Shown: positions 5,325 through 13,264 of the stretch, piece after piece
How positions within the stretch are numbered: position 1 is the stretch's first letter
Layout of the letters: each line of letters begins with the position of its first letter
NCBI GenBank assembly: GCA_002422065.1
Contig: DITO01000190.1
Coordinates: forward strand, 25,247 to 39,493
DNA from: Erysipelotrichaceae bacterium UBA6182
GTDB taxonomy: Bacteria; Bacillota_I; Bacilli_A; Erysipelotrichales; Erysipelotrichaceae
Length of the DNA stretch: 14,247 nt
Direction: 5' to 3'
Position numbers and translations under genes: made by a program
Notes under the pieces: model-generated
The model's input: the letters and a program-made list of their open reading frames with translations, nothing else
The model's database searches: none
What the model was told of the DNA's origin: nothing

Positions 5325-5771
5325 ATGTCATTTCTATCTTCATTAAATATTGTAGGTTCTGCTCTCACTGCCCATCGTAAGCGAGTGGATACAATCACTC
5401 AAAACTTAGCTAACATTTCGACAACTCGCACTGAGAATGGGGGTCCTTATGTTAGAAAGATGGTTGTTTTAAAGGAAAGCCCATTATCATTTAGAAATGT
5501 ATTGAATCAAAGTCAGCAATCATCCTTAAATCGTAATAGTCAAGGAGGAGTCATTGTTGATAGTGTCGTAGAATCTGAACACCCATTTATTCCTGTATAT
5601 AATCCAACTCATCCAGATGCTAACGAAGAAGGCTATGTACTCATGCCTAATGTCAATCGAACTGAAGAACAAATTGATCTAATGGCTGCATCTCGAGCCT
5701 ACGAAGCAAACTTAACCGCCTTAAATGTCATGAAGTCGATGGCTATGAGAGCGATGGAAATCGGTAAATAG
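5325..5771 (+). CDS. flgC: Flagellar basal-body rod protein FlgC
   Basis: Second proximal rod subunit. The 148-residue protein has the N-terminal rod signature NLANISTTRTENGGPYVRK (residues 27-45), including the GGPY-x-RK that distinguishes FlgC from the other rod proteins, and the C-terminal polymerisation helix EQIDLMAASRAYEANLTALN followed by MKSMAMRAMEIGK. The internal HPDANEEGYVLMPNVN segment is also typical of FlgC. Length and motif order are normal. It follows flgB by 11 bases and precedes fliE by 11, the usual flgB-flgC-fliE trio found across Bacillota. Confidence 0.97.
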   Translation: MSFLSSLNIVGSALTAHRKRVDTITQNLANISTTRTENGGPYVRKMVVLKESPLSFRNVLNQSQQSSLNRNSQGGVIVDSVVESEHPFIPVYNPTHPDANEEGYVLMPNVNRTEEQIDLMAASRAYEANLTALNVMKSMAMRAMEIGK

Positions 5772-5782
5772 GAGAAACACCA

Positions 5783-6082
5783 ATGTTCATTAAACCAATG
5801 ATTCCAATCGAATCAATGACAAGTCAAATCAGTCCAGTCAATAAAATTGAAAACCAACCCACAAACAGTTTCACTGATGTCCTAAAGGATGCTATGAACA
5901 ATGTTACAAAACTTCAAGAAAGTGCTGAAGCAGCGACAGAGCAACTTGCTTTAGGTCAAGTGGATGATATCCATTCCATTATGATTCAAACTGAAAGAGC
6001 AGCACTCGCACTTGAACTCACAGTTCAAGTCACTAGTAAAGCTGTAAGTGCATATAATGAGATTATGAGAATGCAAATGTAA
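5783..6082 (+). CDS. fliE: Flagellar hook-basal body complex protein FliE
   Basis: Adapter that joins the MS ring to the proximal rod and is one of the first substrates of flagellar export. The 99-residue protein has a variable N-terminus, then SFTDVLKDAMNNV, and the conserved C-terminal half with ALGQVDDIHSIMIQTERAAL (about residues 56-75) and the final AYNEIMRMQM, which matches the FliE C-terminus. GGAGAAA at 5772-5778 lies between flgC and the ATG. The 28 bases to fliF include GAAAGAGAACG, a modest ribosome binding site. Confidence 0.95.
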   Translation: MFIKPMIPIESMTSQISPVNKIENQPTNSFTDVLKDAMNNVTKLQESAEAATEQLALGQVDDIHSIMIQTERAALALELTVQVTSKAVSAYNEIMRMQM

Positions 6083-6110
6083 TTAAAAAATTTATAGAAA
6101 GAGAACGTCC

Positions 6111-7634
6111 ATGAATCAGCAACTTACACAATCATTCTCACAATTAAAAGAATTCTACAATAAGCAGTCAAGTAAAACCAAAACTACCATGATTATTACT
6201 CTCGTCATGGTCGTTTTAATGTCTATCATCACTCCAATCCTTCTTCGGAGTGCATCAGATCGTGAATATGCAATTTTATACCAAGGACTTAGTGTCTCAG
6301 AGCAAACTGAAATTCTTTCAGTCCTTTATGATTTAAGAAAAGAAGTTAGAGTCAGCGATGATGGCACGATTCGTGTTAAATCTGGAGAAGTTAATCTTCT
6401 AAAACTACAATTAAGTTCAATGGGTTATCCTCGTAGTTCCTTAAGTTATAATGTTTTTACTAATAATTCAGGTTTTATGACGACTGAGTTAGAGAAAAAA
6501 CAATATCTTATCATTGATCTACAAAGCCGTCTTGAAGAAACACTTCGTCAAATTGATGGAGTAAGACGTGCGATTGTGACATTAAATATCCCTGATGATT
6601 CCAATTACATATGGCAAACCTCAAATAATAAATCAACAGCTTCAGTCTTACTTGATCTTGATGCAAGTCGACGTTTAGAGAATACTCAGGTTCAAGGTAT
6701 TCGTAATCTAGTTGCATCAGCTGTCCCTATGATGGAAGCCACTAGTGTAGTCGTTGTTGATTCAAGCACTGGGATAGAAATTAGCGCACAAAACACTTCT
6801 AGTAATCTTGATGGAAATTTCCTTCAAATTGAATTTGAAACTGCTGTAGAAAAGCGAATTGAGGAAAAGATTCTCAATCTTTTAACAATGCCATATGGTT
6901 TAAATAATGTCCGTGTTAGCGCAAGTGTAAAGATCGACTATGACAAAATGATTAGTGAAGAACTCGAATACATCCCTTCAGAAAATGGTCGTGGTGTTTT
7001 AGAAAGCCTTGAAGAATGGTATGCGAGAAATGGAAACTCAACAGACAATCCAGCAGGAGAGGATAGTAACACTGATATTCCTGTGTATGTTGAAGGAGAG
7101 AATGGTGAAGATATAATTGAGCGTAAAGTTTCTGCTCAATATCTTGTGAGTCAAATAAGACGTCAAATCGAAAAAAACACTGCAACACTAGAAAGTGCTT
7201 CAGTATCGGTTGTTATCAATCAAAAAGACATATCAGAAAATGATTTAGAAAATTGGACTAATGTTATCTCAAGAGCGGTCGATATAAATAATGAGGATAT
7301 TAAAGTCTTTAATATCTATCGTGAACAAGAAACCATTGTTCCTGTAGGCCCTGGTTTTAACCTTTTTGATTATATAGAGATTATTCTTATTGTGGGAGGA
7401 GTACTCCTTCTACTAATTGTAGGTCTTTTCATTCTACTTTTTACAAAGTCTAAGAAAAGAAAACAACGTGAATTAATCTCAAATTTAAATCATCAAAATA
7501 ATCTTTCAACACAACCAGAGATGGTCAATGTTGATCCAGGTAAGGCAACACTCTCAAAACTACAAGACTTCACTAAAGATAATCCGGAAATTACGGCTAA
7601 TCTTTTACGTGATATGTTGAAGGAAGATGAATAA
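6111..7634 (+). CDS. fliF: Flagellar MS-ring protein FliF
   Basis: Inner-membrane ring protein on which the rotor, export gate and rod assemble. The 507-residue protein is a little shorter than many homologues. A first transmembrane helix lies at about residues 26-46 (MIITLVMVVLMSIITPILL). The periplasmic ring-building motifs follow, including the first one with REYAILYQGLS and the ELEKKQYLIIDLQSRLEETL to VTLNIPD segment. A second transmembrane helix is at about 422-444 (IEIILIVGGVLLLLIVGLF). The cytoplasmic tail ends with KLQDFTKDNPEITANLLRDML, the part that binds FliG in known motors. The Asn/Ser-rich insert around 300-330 is the variable periplasmic loop. The end overlaps the upstream candidate ATG of fliG. 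Confidence 0.97.
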   Translation: MNQQLTQSFSQLKEFYNKQSSKTKTTMIITLVMVVLMSIITPILLRSASDREYAILYQGLSVSEQTEILSVLYDLRKEVRVSDDGTIRVKSGEVNLLKLQLSSMGYPRSSLSYNVFTNNSGFMTTELEKKQYLIIDLQSRLEETLRQIDGVRRAIVTLNIPDDSNYIWQTSNNKSTASVLLDLDASRRLENTQVQGIRNLVASAVPMMEATSVVVVDSSTGIEISAQNTSSNLDGNFLQIEFETAVEKRIEEKILNLLTMPYGLNNVRVSASVKIDYDKMISEELEYIPSENGRGVLESLEEWYARNGNSTDNPAGEDSNTDIPVYVEGENGEDIIERKVSAQYLVSQIRRQIEKNTATLESASVSVVINQKDISENDLENWTNVISRAVDINNEDIKVFNIYREQETIVPVGPGFNLFDYIEIILIVGGVLLLLIVGLFILLFTKSKKRKQRELISNLNHQNNLSTQPEMVNVDPGKATLSKLQDFTKDNPEITANLLRDMLKEDE

Positions 7635-7635
7635 G

Positions 7636-8643
7636 ATGGCCAATACTAAACTAAACACTACTCAAAAGGTAGCAGCACTATTAATTTCACTAGGACCTGA
7701 GCGCGCAGCTAAGGTCTTTAGGCATTTATCAGAACAGGAAATTGAGAAGGTAACTGTAGAGATAACTAAACTTCAAAAAGTAGATCATGAAGACATGGAT
7801 GAGATACTAAAAGACTTTTATGGAATGTGTGTCACACGAAAAGCAGTAACTGAGGGTGGGTTAACCCAAGCTAAAGAAATCTTAGATGTTGCCTTTGGTC
7901 CTCAACTCTCTTCCTCTTATATTGATCGAGCTTCACGCTCACTTCGTGTACGTGTCTTTGATTTCTTAAGGAGTGTGGACTCCAAAAACCTTCTTGCTGT
8001 ATTAACTAATGAACATCCTCAAACCATAGCTATTGTCTTATCCTATACCAACTCAAGTGTATCACCTCAAATTGTTTCAGAGTTACCTCAAGACATTCAA
8101 GCCGATGTTGTACGACGCATTGCACAACTCGATCGACCTCATCCCGATTACTTAAAGGTTGTTGAGCGAACCCTCTCTAATAAACTATCCCTTATGGTGA
8201 CAGTGGATTATCAAGAAATTGGTGGTATTAACTACGTCGCAAGTATTATGAATAAAGTTGAACGCAATATTGAAAAACATGTCTTTGATGAATTAAAGAA
8301 TGTTCATCCAGAGCTTGTTAATGAGATTCGTAAACAAATGTTTGTGTTTGAAGATATTGTTACTCTCGATGATGTATCAATTCAACTCTTCATTCGTGAA
8401 GTTGATTCTAAAGACCTTGCCATTTCACTTAAGGTTGCAAATCGTGAAGTTAGTGATGCAATCTTCAGAAATATGTCAACCCGTATGCAAGAAACCATTC
8501 AATCAGATATGGAATATCTCAAGAACTTAAGAATGAGTGATGTGAATAAAGCACAACAACGTATTGTGGCAGCTATTCGTAAGTTAGAAGAAGAAGGACA
8601 AATTGTTATATCTAAGGGAGGTCAGGACGATGTCATTATCTAA
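7636..8643 (+). CDS. fliG: Flagellar motor switch protein FliG
   Basis: Rotor component that contacts the stator and generates torque, and with FliM and FliN forms the C ring. Three domains are visible in 335 residues. The N-terminal FliF-binding domain opens with TTQKVAALLISLGPERAAKVF. The middle domain carries EHPQTIAIVL (126-135), the FliM-binding EHPQ motif. The C-terminal torque domain has REVDSKDLAISLK, IFRNMSTRM and the terminal IRKLEEEGQIVIS. I chose ATG 7636 because GGAAG (7622-7626) is nine bases upstream; an in-frame ATG at 7627 would add MNK and overlap the fliF stop, but has no spaced ribosome binding site. The 3' end overlaps fliH by 14 bases. Confidence 0.97.
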   Translation: MANTKLNTTQKVAALLISLGPERAAKVFRHLSEQEIEKVTVEITKLQKVDHEDMDEILKDFYGMCVTRKAVTEGGLTQAKEILDVAFGPQLSSSYIDRASRSLRVRVFDFLRSVDSKNLLAVLTNEHPQTIAIVLSYTNSSVSPQIVSELPQDIQADVVRRIAQLDRPHPDYLKVVERTLSNKLSLMVTVDYQEIGGINYVASIMNKVERNIEKHVFDELKNVHPELVNEIRKQMFVFEDIVTLDDVSIQLFIREVDSKDLAISLKVANREVSDAIFRNMSTRMQETIQSDMEYLKNLRMSDVNKAQQRIVAAIRKLEEEGQIVISKGGQDDVII

Positions 8644-9367
8644 AGTGTACAAGAATTCATCTAAGATGGTATTCCAAGATGTGGTATCAATTCATTCAAC
8701 CCAAGAGATTGAACCAATTCCCTTAGATCATGTCATGAGTCATCATGATGTTGATCTCAATTATCAAACGATAAATAGAGATGAAGATACATTACTAACA
8801 GATAGTTTAATCCCAATTCAGTCCTTAAAAACAGAAGAAGAGATTCAATTAGAAATTGCCTTGAAAGTAGAAGAAGCCGTTGAGAAAGCACGACAAGAAG
8901 CCTTTAATCTAGCCTATGAAGAACACAAATATGAACTTAAAAATCAACTTAAGGATCGACTTCAAAGCTTTGATAAAAATGTGAACTTACTTCTTAATGA
9001 AAGCAAGACAATGAATGAAAGATTTAATGAAGCCCTACGGGATGAAACCATTAAGTTATCACTTGCTATAACTCAAAAAGTGCTTCACCAGCAAATATCA
9101 CAGGATTCTTCCATTCTTAGAGAACTCATTCTCAATGAAATTCAACAAGAATCTAGACTTAACATTCATTCAATTGAAATATCACGCCATGCCCTTCAAC
9201 TCATTGATAGTCTTGAATTTGAACTAAAGAACCAAGGCATATCAATCATTAGTGTAGATCAACCCATTGACCATATCAATATCGTTGGGGACTATGGTCA
9301 CTATGATATTTCAATCAATACTCAATTCAAGGAAATTAGAAAGACACTTCATCAATGGCTGAAGTAA
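8630..9367 (+). CDS. fliH: Flagellar assembly protein FliH (export ATPase regulator)
   Basis: Peripheral stalk-like regulator that dimerises and binds the FliI ATPase, linking it to the C ring. The 245-residue protein has a poorly conserved N-terminus, a long charged helical region (about 67-135, EEEIQLEIALKVEEAVEKAR onward) expected to form a coiled coil, and the V-type ATPase E-subunit-like C-terminal half with LSLAITQKVLHQQI and later IVGDYGHYDISI. Sequence identity in this family is low, so the position between fliG and fliI is important evidence. The ATG at 8630 has an excellent GGGAGGT at 8616-8622, which decides the start; an upstream TTG is in frame but unsupported. It overlaps fliG by 14 and fliI by 13 bases. 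Confidence 0.92.
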   Translation: MSLSKVYKNSSKMVFQDVVSIHSTQEIEPIPLDHVMSHHDVDLNYQTINRDEDTLLTDSLIPIQSLKTEEEIQLEIALKVEEAVEKARQEAFNLAYEEHKYELKNQLKDRLQSFDKNVNLLLNESKTMNERFNEALRDETIKLSLAITQKVLHQQISQDSSILRELILNEIQQESRLNIHSIEISRHALQLIDSLEFELKNQGISIISVDQPIDHINIVGDYGHYDISINTQFKEIRKTLHQWLK

Positions 9368-10668
9368 ATCTAGAGTCAATTCATCAAACCATTGCATCTC
9401 AAAAAGTAGGCGTCTATTGTGGTAAGATTACCCGCATTGTTGGAAATAAGATTGAATCTAATGGACCATTAAGTAAGATTGGTGATTTATGTGAGATTGC
9501 AACCTTCAACAATCAACATGTACTAGCTGAAGTCATTGGTATTGAAGATGAAAAAGTCTACATGATGCCCTTTGATGATATTGATGGTATTGGTCATGGA
9601 AGTATTGTTACTAACTTAAATCAACAACTTACTATTAGTTGTAGCGAACATATGATAGGACGCATTATTGATCCTTTAGGACATCCGATTGATGAAAAAG
9701 GGCCTATTCCTTCCACCACAAAGTATGGAGTGAGAGGAACCCGCTATAATCCTATCAATCGTCCTAGAATTGATGAACCACTCACTATGGGTGTTAAAGC
9801 TATTGATGGATTATTAACCATTGGTCAAGGTCAAAGAATGGGGATATTTGCAGGGAGTGGGGTTGGTAAATCAACACTTCTTGGGATGATTGCACGTAAT
9901 GTGAAAGCTGACATTAATGTTATTGCTTTAGTGGGAGAGCGTGGGCGTGAAGTAAACGAGTTTATTCAAAAAGATTTAGGAGAAGAAGGACTTAAACGAT
10001 CGATTCTAGTGATTGCGACATCCGATCAATCCGCCATTATGAGAAGTAAATGTGCTCTCACTGCGACTACTATTGCTGAATACTTTAAAGATCAAGGCAT
10101 GAATGTACTACTTATGATGGATTCACTAACACGCTTTGCCATGGCTCAAAGAGAAATTGGTTTAAGTGTTGGTGAAGCCCCAATCGCTAGAGGATATACT
10201 CCTTCAATCTATTCAGAACTACCTAAACTCTTAGAAAGAGCCGGAAAGTTTAAAGAAGGAACGATTACAGGATTATACACCGTTTTAGTTGAAGGGGATG
10301 ACACGAATGAACCGATCAGTGATACTGTTCGTGGAATCTTAGATGGACATATTGTATTAAGCCGAGCCATCGCAATGAAGAATCATTATCCAGCCATTGA
10401 TGTACTCTCAAGTATCTCACGGTTAATGAATGATATTACGGATTCTTCATTTCAAGCAAAAGCAAGCTTAATTCGTCAATGGCTAGCCATTGTGAAGGAG
10501 AATGAAGATTTAGTTTCTATTGGGGCTTATAAACCAGGAAGTAATCCTGCATTAGATGAAGCACTGAAGAGAATGAAACAAGTTCAAGGTTTCTTAACTC
10601 AAGGTATTAATGATCACTTTGATTTTGAAACAACACATCGTATTCTCACTGATATTACACGCTCATGA
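9355..10668 (+). CDS. fliI: Flagellum-specific export ATPase FliI
   Basis: Hexameric ATPase of the flagellar type III export apparatus, related to the F1 beta subunit; it releases substrates from chaperones and assists export. The 437-residue protein shows the N-terminal beta-barrel, then the Rossmann core. Walker A is AGSGVGKST (166-174), GERGREV (194-200) carries the catalytic Glu, and Walker B is VLLMMDSLTR (251-260). IARGYTPSIYSELPKLLERA (277-296) and EGDDTNEPISDTVRGILDGH (313-332) are family signatures. The ATG at 9355 lies inside the last codons of fliH without a strong ribosome binding site, suggesting translational coupling. It ends TGA overlapping the ATG of fliJ by four bases (ATGA), so TGA is a true stop in this organism. 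Confidence 0.97.
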   Translation: MAEVNLESIHQTIASQKVGVYCGKITRIVGNKIESNGPLSKIGDLCEIATFNNQHVLAEVIGIEDEKVYMMPFDDIDGIGHGSIVTNLNQQLTISCSEHMIGRIIDPLGHPIDEKGPIPSTTKYGVRGTRYNPINRPRIDEPLTMGVKAIDGLLTIGQGQRMGIFAGSGVGKSTLLGMIARNVKADINVIALVGERGREVNEFIQKDLGEEGLKRSILVIATSDQSAIMRSKCALTATTIAEYFKDQGMNVLLMMDSLTRFAMAQREIGLSVGEAPIARGYTPSIYSELPKLLERAGKFKEGTITGLYTVLVEGDDTNEPISDTVRGILDGHIVLSRAIAMKNHYPAIDVLSSISRLMNDITDSSFQAKASLIRQWLAIVKENEDLVSIGAYKPGSNPALDEALKRMKQVQGFLTQGINDHFDFETTHRILTDITRS

Positions 10669-11108
10669 AGAAATTCAAGTTTGAACTTGAGAAAGTACTC
10701 AATATTCGTCAAAAAGAATTGGATAGTATTTCTCAAGAAGTGGCTGATTGCTTATACAAAGTTAAGTTAAAAGAGAACGAAGTAAATATCCTTACCCAAG
10801 AATTAGTAATGATTCAAGATGAGCGAGCAACAAAACTCTCATTCACACTCTCTAGTAAAGAACTTAAACAAATGATATTCAAAGAAGAAAGTGTGCAGTT
10901 GAAACTTGAGACGACAACACATGAACTCAATGAACTTCATGAGCAATCAAAACGATTACTCATTAAACGCCAAAACAAGAAAATTGAAGTCAATAGTCTT
11001 GAGAAACTTAGAGAGCGACAAAAAAATGAGTATGATTTAAATGCTTCTAAACAAGAAGAAGCATTCATTGAGTCTTTATGGAATATGAAGGAAGGCTCAA
11101 AACAGTAA
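10665..11108 (+). CDS. fliJ: Flagellar export protein FliJ
   Basis: Small cytoplasmic coiled-coil protein that inserts into the FliI hexamer like the gamma subunit of F1 and activates the FlhA export gate. The 147-residue length fits. It begins FKFELEKVLNIRQKELDSIS, the conserved N-terminus (K/R-F-x-F-x-L-x-x-VL-x-x-R) of the family, and the rest is almost entirely charged heptad-like helix with very few aromatic residues. It overlaps fliI by four bases. Assignment rests on the N-terminal motif, coiled-coil character and position, as FliJ sequences are weakly conserved. Confidence 0.92.
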   Translation: MKKFKFELEKVLNIRQKELDSISQEVADCLYKVKLKENEVNILTQELVMIQDERATKLSFTLSSKELKQMIFKEESVQLKLETTTHELNELHEQSKRLLIKRQNKKIEVNSLEKLRERQKNEYDLNASKQEEAFIESLWNMKEGSKQ

Positions 11109-11110
11109 GT

Positions 11111-11145
11111 TGTGTCCCTGGGAAACCAGTTAAATATAGAACACA
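11111..11145 (+). other. Small nested hairpin between fliJ and fliK
   Basis: CTGG (11118-11121), a GAAA tetraloop and CCAG (11126-11129) form an inner hairpin. TGTGT (11111-11115) and ACACA (11141-11145) can close an outer stem. No T-run follows, so this is not a terminator; it may be an RNA processing or stability element within the operon transcript, or chance. Confidence 0.35.
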
Positions 11146-11162
11146 TAGAAAGGAGGTCAAAT

Positions 11163-12347
11163 ATGGAAATTATGAATACGATGTTTAAAGGAATAAGTAA
11201 TACATCAAGTCCACCAAACAAAGAAGTTCAAGTTGAACATGATGAAGCATTTTGGTCAATGTTGATGGCACAAATGATGCCAATGACACAAACTAGTTCT
11301 GACATTCAACCGATGATTGTTCAAGAGCAAAGTGAATCAGTCTTGAGTATAACCCTTGAAGGAAATAGCAAGATTAATACTGAGTTCATTGAACCCATTA
11401 CTGTGCCAATGCTGTTTCAAACATTGAATTCAAATCATGAAAATCAAACAGTGATTGAGTTGGCTCAACCCATTGAAGAAAACTTAAATCCAGTCAATCT
11501 TGATGTGAATATTCAACTCAATCATCAAGACAATGGACAAGTGAGACTTAGTGAAGTACAACCCTTAGAACATCAAACCCGTCCAATAAACAGTGACATT
11601 ATGAATCAATTGAATCAGTCAGAATCAGTCTTATCTTCATTAAAAGAAATTGAAGTAAAACCTGGGTTTGAACATAAAGTGATTCGAGAAAAATCAGTGA
11701 TGAATATTCCTGTGGAAATTCAACTTCAAGAAGAAACTAAACCAGCACAAGATTTTAGAAATGTCATTTCAAAGATGATGGTCGAGAAGAGCATGACACA
11801 AACAGATGTTTCTTCAAAAGTAGTTAAGGCTAGTGAATTTGAAAAAAAGATAGTTCAATCAGACACAAAAGATCCTAGTCAAGTGGTCGAAATCAAGATG
11901 GTTCAAATAGAACCTGTTGTGAAAAACTCAACCAGTGAAATCAAATCAGTTGATCTAAGAAGTCTTAATGAGCTTGAGTTAAATCAAACGATAAAACAGA
12001 TGATTCACTCAGATAAGAAGGAAATGATTATTAAGCTCAAACCAGAAGGAATTGGTGAAATTGTCATTAAGTTATCTTCAGATAACAAAGTCGACATTAA
12101 GTTCAATGTGATTAATGCAGAAGTATTAAGTTCACTTGAAAAACAACTCCCTCATTTACACGTTAGTCTAAAAGACTATAACGTCATGATTGAGACATCG
12201 CTTAACTTTAATCATCAGCAAAAAGAGCATCAACGTGAACATTCATCTACAAAACATCATCATTCAATCCTGAATCATGACGTTGAAACAAGTGTCATCA
12301 AACAACCCACACTGTCAAACATGAATGCCATCAATCGATATGCTTAG
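11163..12347 (+). CDS. fliK: Flagellar hook-length control protein FliK
   Basis: Secreted molecular ruler that stops hook growth and switches export specificity at FlhB. The 394-residue protein has a long, low-complexity, Gln/Glu/Asn-rich ruler region (about 1-270) with no fixed domain, followed by the compact Flg_hook domain at about 289-350. That domain is recognisable from IIKLKPEGIGEIVIKLS, VINAEVLSSLEKQLPHL and MIETSLNF. The tail (351-394) is unusually rich in histidine. The heptapeptide QSESVLS occurs twice in the ruler. The ATG at 11163 follows AGGAGG (11151-11156), which decides against an in-frame GTG at 11112. In B. subtilis a ylxF/motE gene separates fliJ and fliK; none is present here. 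Confidence 0.92.
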   Translation: MEIMNTMFKGISNTSSPPNKEVQVEHDEAFWSMLMAQMMPMTQTSSDIQPMIVQEQSESVLSITLEGNSKINTEFIEPITVPMLFQTLNSNHENQTVIELAQPIEENLNPVNLDVNIQLNHQDNGQVRLSEVQPLEHQTRPINSDIMNQLNQSESVLSSLKEIEVKPGFEHKVIREKSVMNIPVEIQLQEETKPAQDFRNVISKMMVEKSMTQTDVSSKVVKASEFEKKIVQSDTKDPSQVVEIKMVQIEPVVKNSTSEIKSVDLRSLNELELNQTIKQMIHSDKKEMIIKLKPEGIGEIVIKLSSDNKVDIKFNVINAEVLSSLEKQLPHLHVSLKDYNVMIETSLNFNHQQKEHQREHSSTKHHHSILNHDVETSVIKQPTLSNMNAINRYA

Positions 12348-12359
12348 AAAGGAGAATCA

Positions 12360-12773
12360 ATGAATATAAACAATTTTGGGAATAACGGTGTCAATGCCAC
12401 CAACAATCAGTCTTGGTTTGAAAACAAGGATAAGAATGAAGTATCCATGGATAGTTTCTTACAACTCATGATTGCCCAACTTAAGAACCAAGATTTCAAC
12501 AATCCTGTAGATGATACTCAATATGTGACGCAATTAGCTCAGTTTACAACACTCAAAGCCATGCAAGAGTTAACACAATACTCAAAAACAGCATATGCAG
12601 CATCCTTAGTAGGCAAAGAAGTAACTGCCTCAAAGATGAGTATTGGAGGAAACTTAAAAACAGTATCAGGTGTAGTCACAAAACTAAGTCTTGTAAACAA
12701 TGAGTTTGGAGTCTTTATTGGAGAAGAAATGTATACCCTAGAACAGATTATGGAAATTAAACCTGCACAGTAG
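12360..12773 (+). CDS. flgD: Flagellar hook assembly scaffold protein FlgD
   Basis: Hook cap protein needed for polymerising FlgE at the tip of the growing hook. At 137 residues it is the short form common in Bacillota, consisting of the conserved N-terminal segment with little of the C-terminal Ig-like domains of E. coli FlgD. The diagnostic stretch is MDSFLQLMIAQLKNQDFNNP (30-49), then QYVTQLAQFTTLKAMQEL (54-71). GLVGK-type context appears as ASLVGKEVTAS around residues 81-91. AAAGGAG (12348-12355 region) is the ribosome binding site, 12 bases after fliK. It is followed by the TIGR02530-type gene and flgE, a standard hook-gene order in clostridia and bacilli. Confidence 0.95.
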   Translation: MNINNFGNNGVNATNNQSWFENKDKNEVSMDSFLQLMIAQLKNQDFNNPVDDTQYVTQLAQFTTLKAMQELTQYSKTAYAASLVGKEVTASKMSIGGNLKTVSGVVTKLSLVNNEFGVFIGEEMYTLEQIMEIKPAQ

Positions 12774-12787
12774 GAAGGAGAGTCAAG

Positions 12788-13180
12788 ATGAGTGATTTAA
12801 TGAACAAAATTAAATTAAGTTCAATTCAAGTCAATACCGACATAAGAAAAAACAATCCTCCAACTACTACTTCAAGTGATCGTTCCCAATTTGCGGACAT
12901 CATGAGTGAAAAAATTAGAACAAGCAGTGAAATCGAATTTTCAAAACATGCTTTATCACGTGTTGTATCTCGAGATGTGGATTTAACATCACAACAGATC
13001 GAACGTCTAAATCATGGAGCTCACCTTGCTCGTAGTAAAGGATTAAACAATTCTTTAATACTTGTTGATCAAATCGCTTTTGTGGTCAATCTTAATCAAA
13101 ATAAAGTTATCACCACCATTAATGATCAAGGACTTAAAGACAATGTATTTACAAATATCGATGGAGCCGTCATCGTTTAG
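12788..13180 (+). CDS. Conserved flagellar operon protein, TIGR02530 type, function unknown
   Basis: A 130-residue protein of the family annotated only as 'flagellar operon protein' and found in many Firmicutes next to flgD and flgE. The recognisable core is FSKHALSRVVSRDVDLTSQQ (51-70), ARSKGLNNSL (81-90), and the A-F-V-V-N...VITT end motif (97-110). The N-terminal 45 residues are polar and probably disordered. No signal peptide, membrane segment or catalytic motif is visible. Its fixed place between flgD and flgE suggests a role in hook assembly or hook-length control, but that is inference from neighbourhood. AGGAAGGAG at 12772-12780 gives a strong ribosome binding site. Assignment is from memory of the motif, not a search. 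Confidence 0.85.
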   Translation: MSDLMNKIKLSSIQVNTDIRKNNPPTTTSSDRSQFADIMSEKIRTSSEIEFSKHALSRVVSRDVDLTSQQIERLNHGAHLARSKGLNNSLILVDQIAFVVNLNQNKVITTINDQGLKDNVFTNIDGAVIV

Positions 13181-13230
13181 CTGGACATTTAGATGAAGCT
13201 AAAAAATTGTAGTTTATCCGTTTGATAAAC
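13176..13230 (+). other. Two hairpins in the gap before flgE
   Basis: The 84-base gap before flgE is the longest inside the flagellar operon. Two perfect seven-base-pair stems are seen: TTTAGCT (13176-13182) with AGCTAAA (13197-13203), and GTTTATC (13212-13218) with GATAAAC (13224-13230, loop CGTTT). Neither is followed by a T-run. The nine-base sequence GGACATTTA (13183-13191) in the first loop recurs at 13255-13263 immediately before the flgE start codon. Role unknown; a post-transcriptional control element for flgE is possible. Confidence 0.45.
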
Positions 13231-13264
13231 ACAGCGCCACACCCACAAGAAAGAGGACATTTAA

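Noticed and set aside
6511..7188. Minus-strand frames within fliF
   Set aside because: Antisense to a well recognised gene, rich in His/Leu/Tyr/Cys from complementing AT-rich codons, without start signals.
11112..11162. GTG at 11112 as fliK start
   Set aside because: The region holds a hairpin and the strong AGGAGG site for the ATG at 11163; the extra 17 residues resemble no FliK N-terminus.
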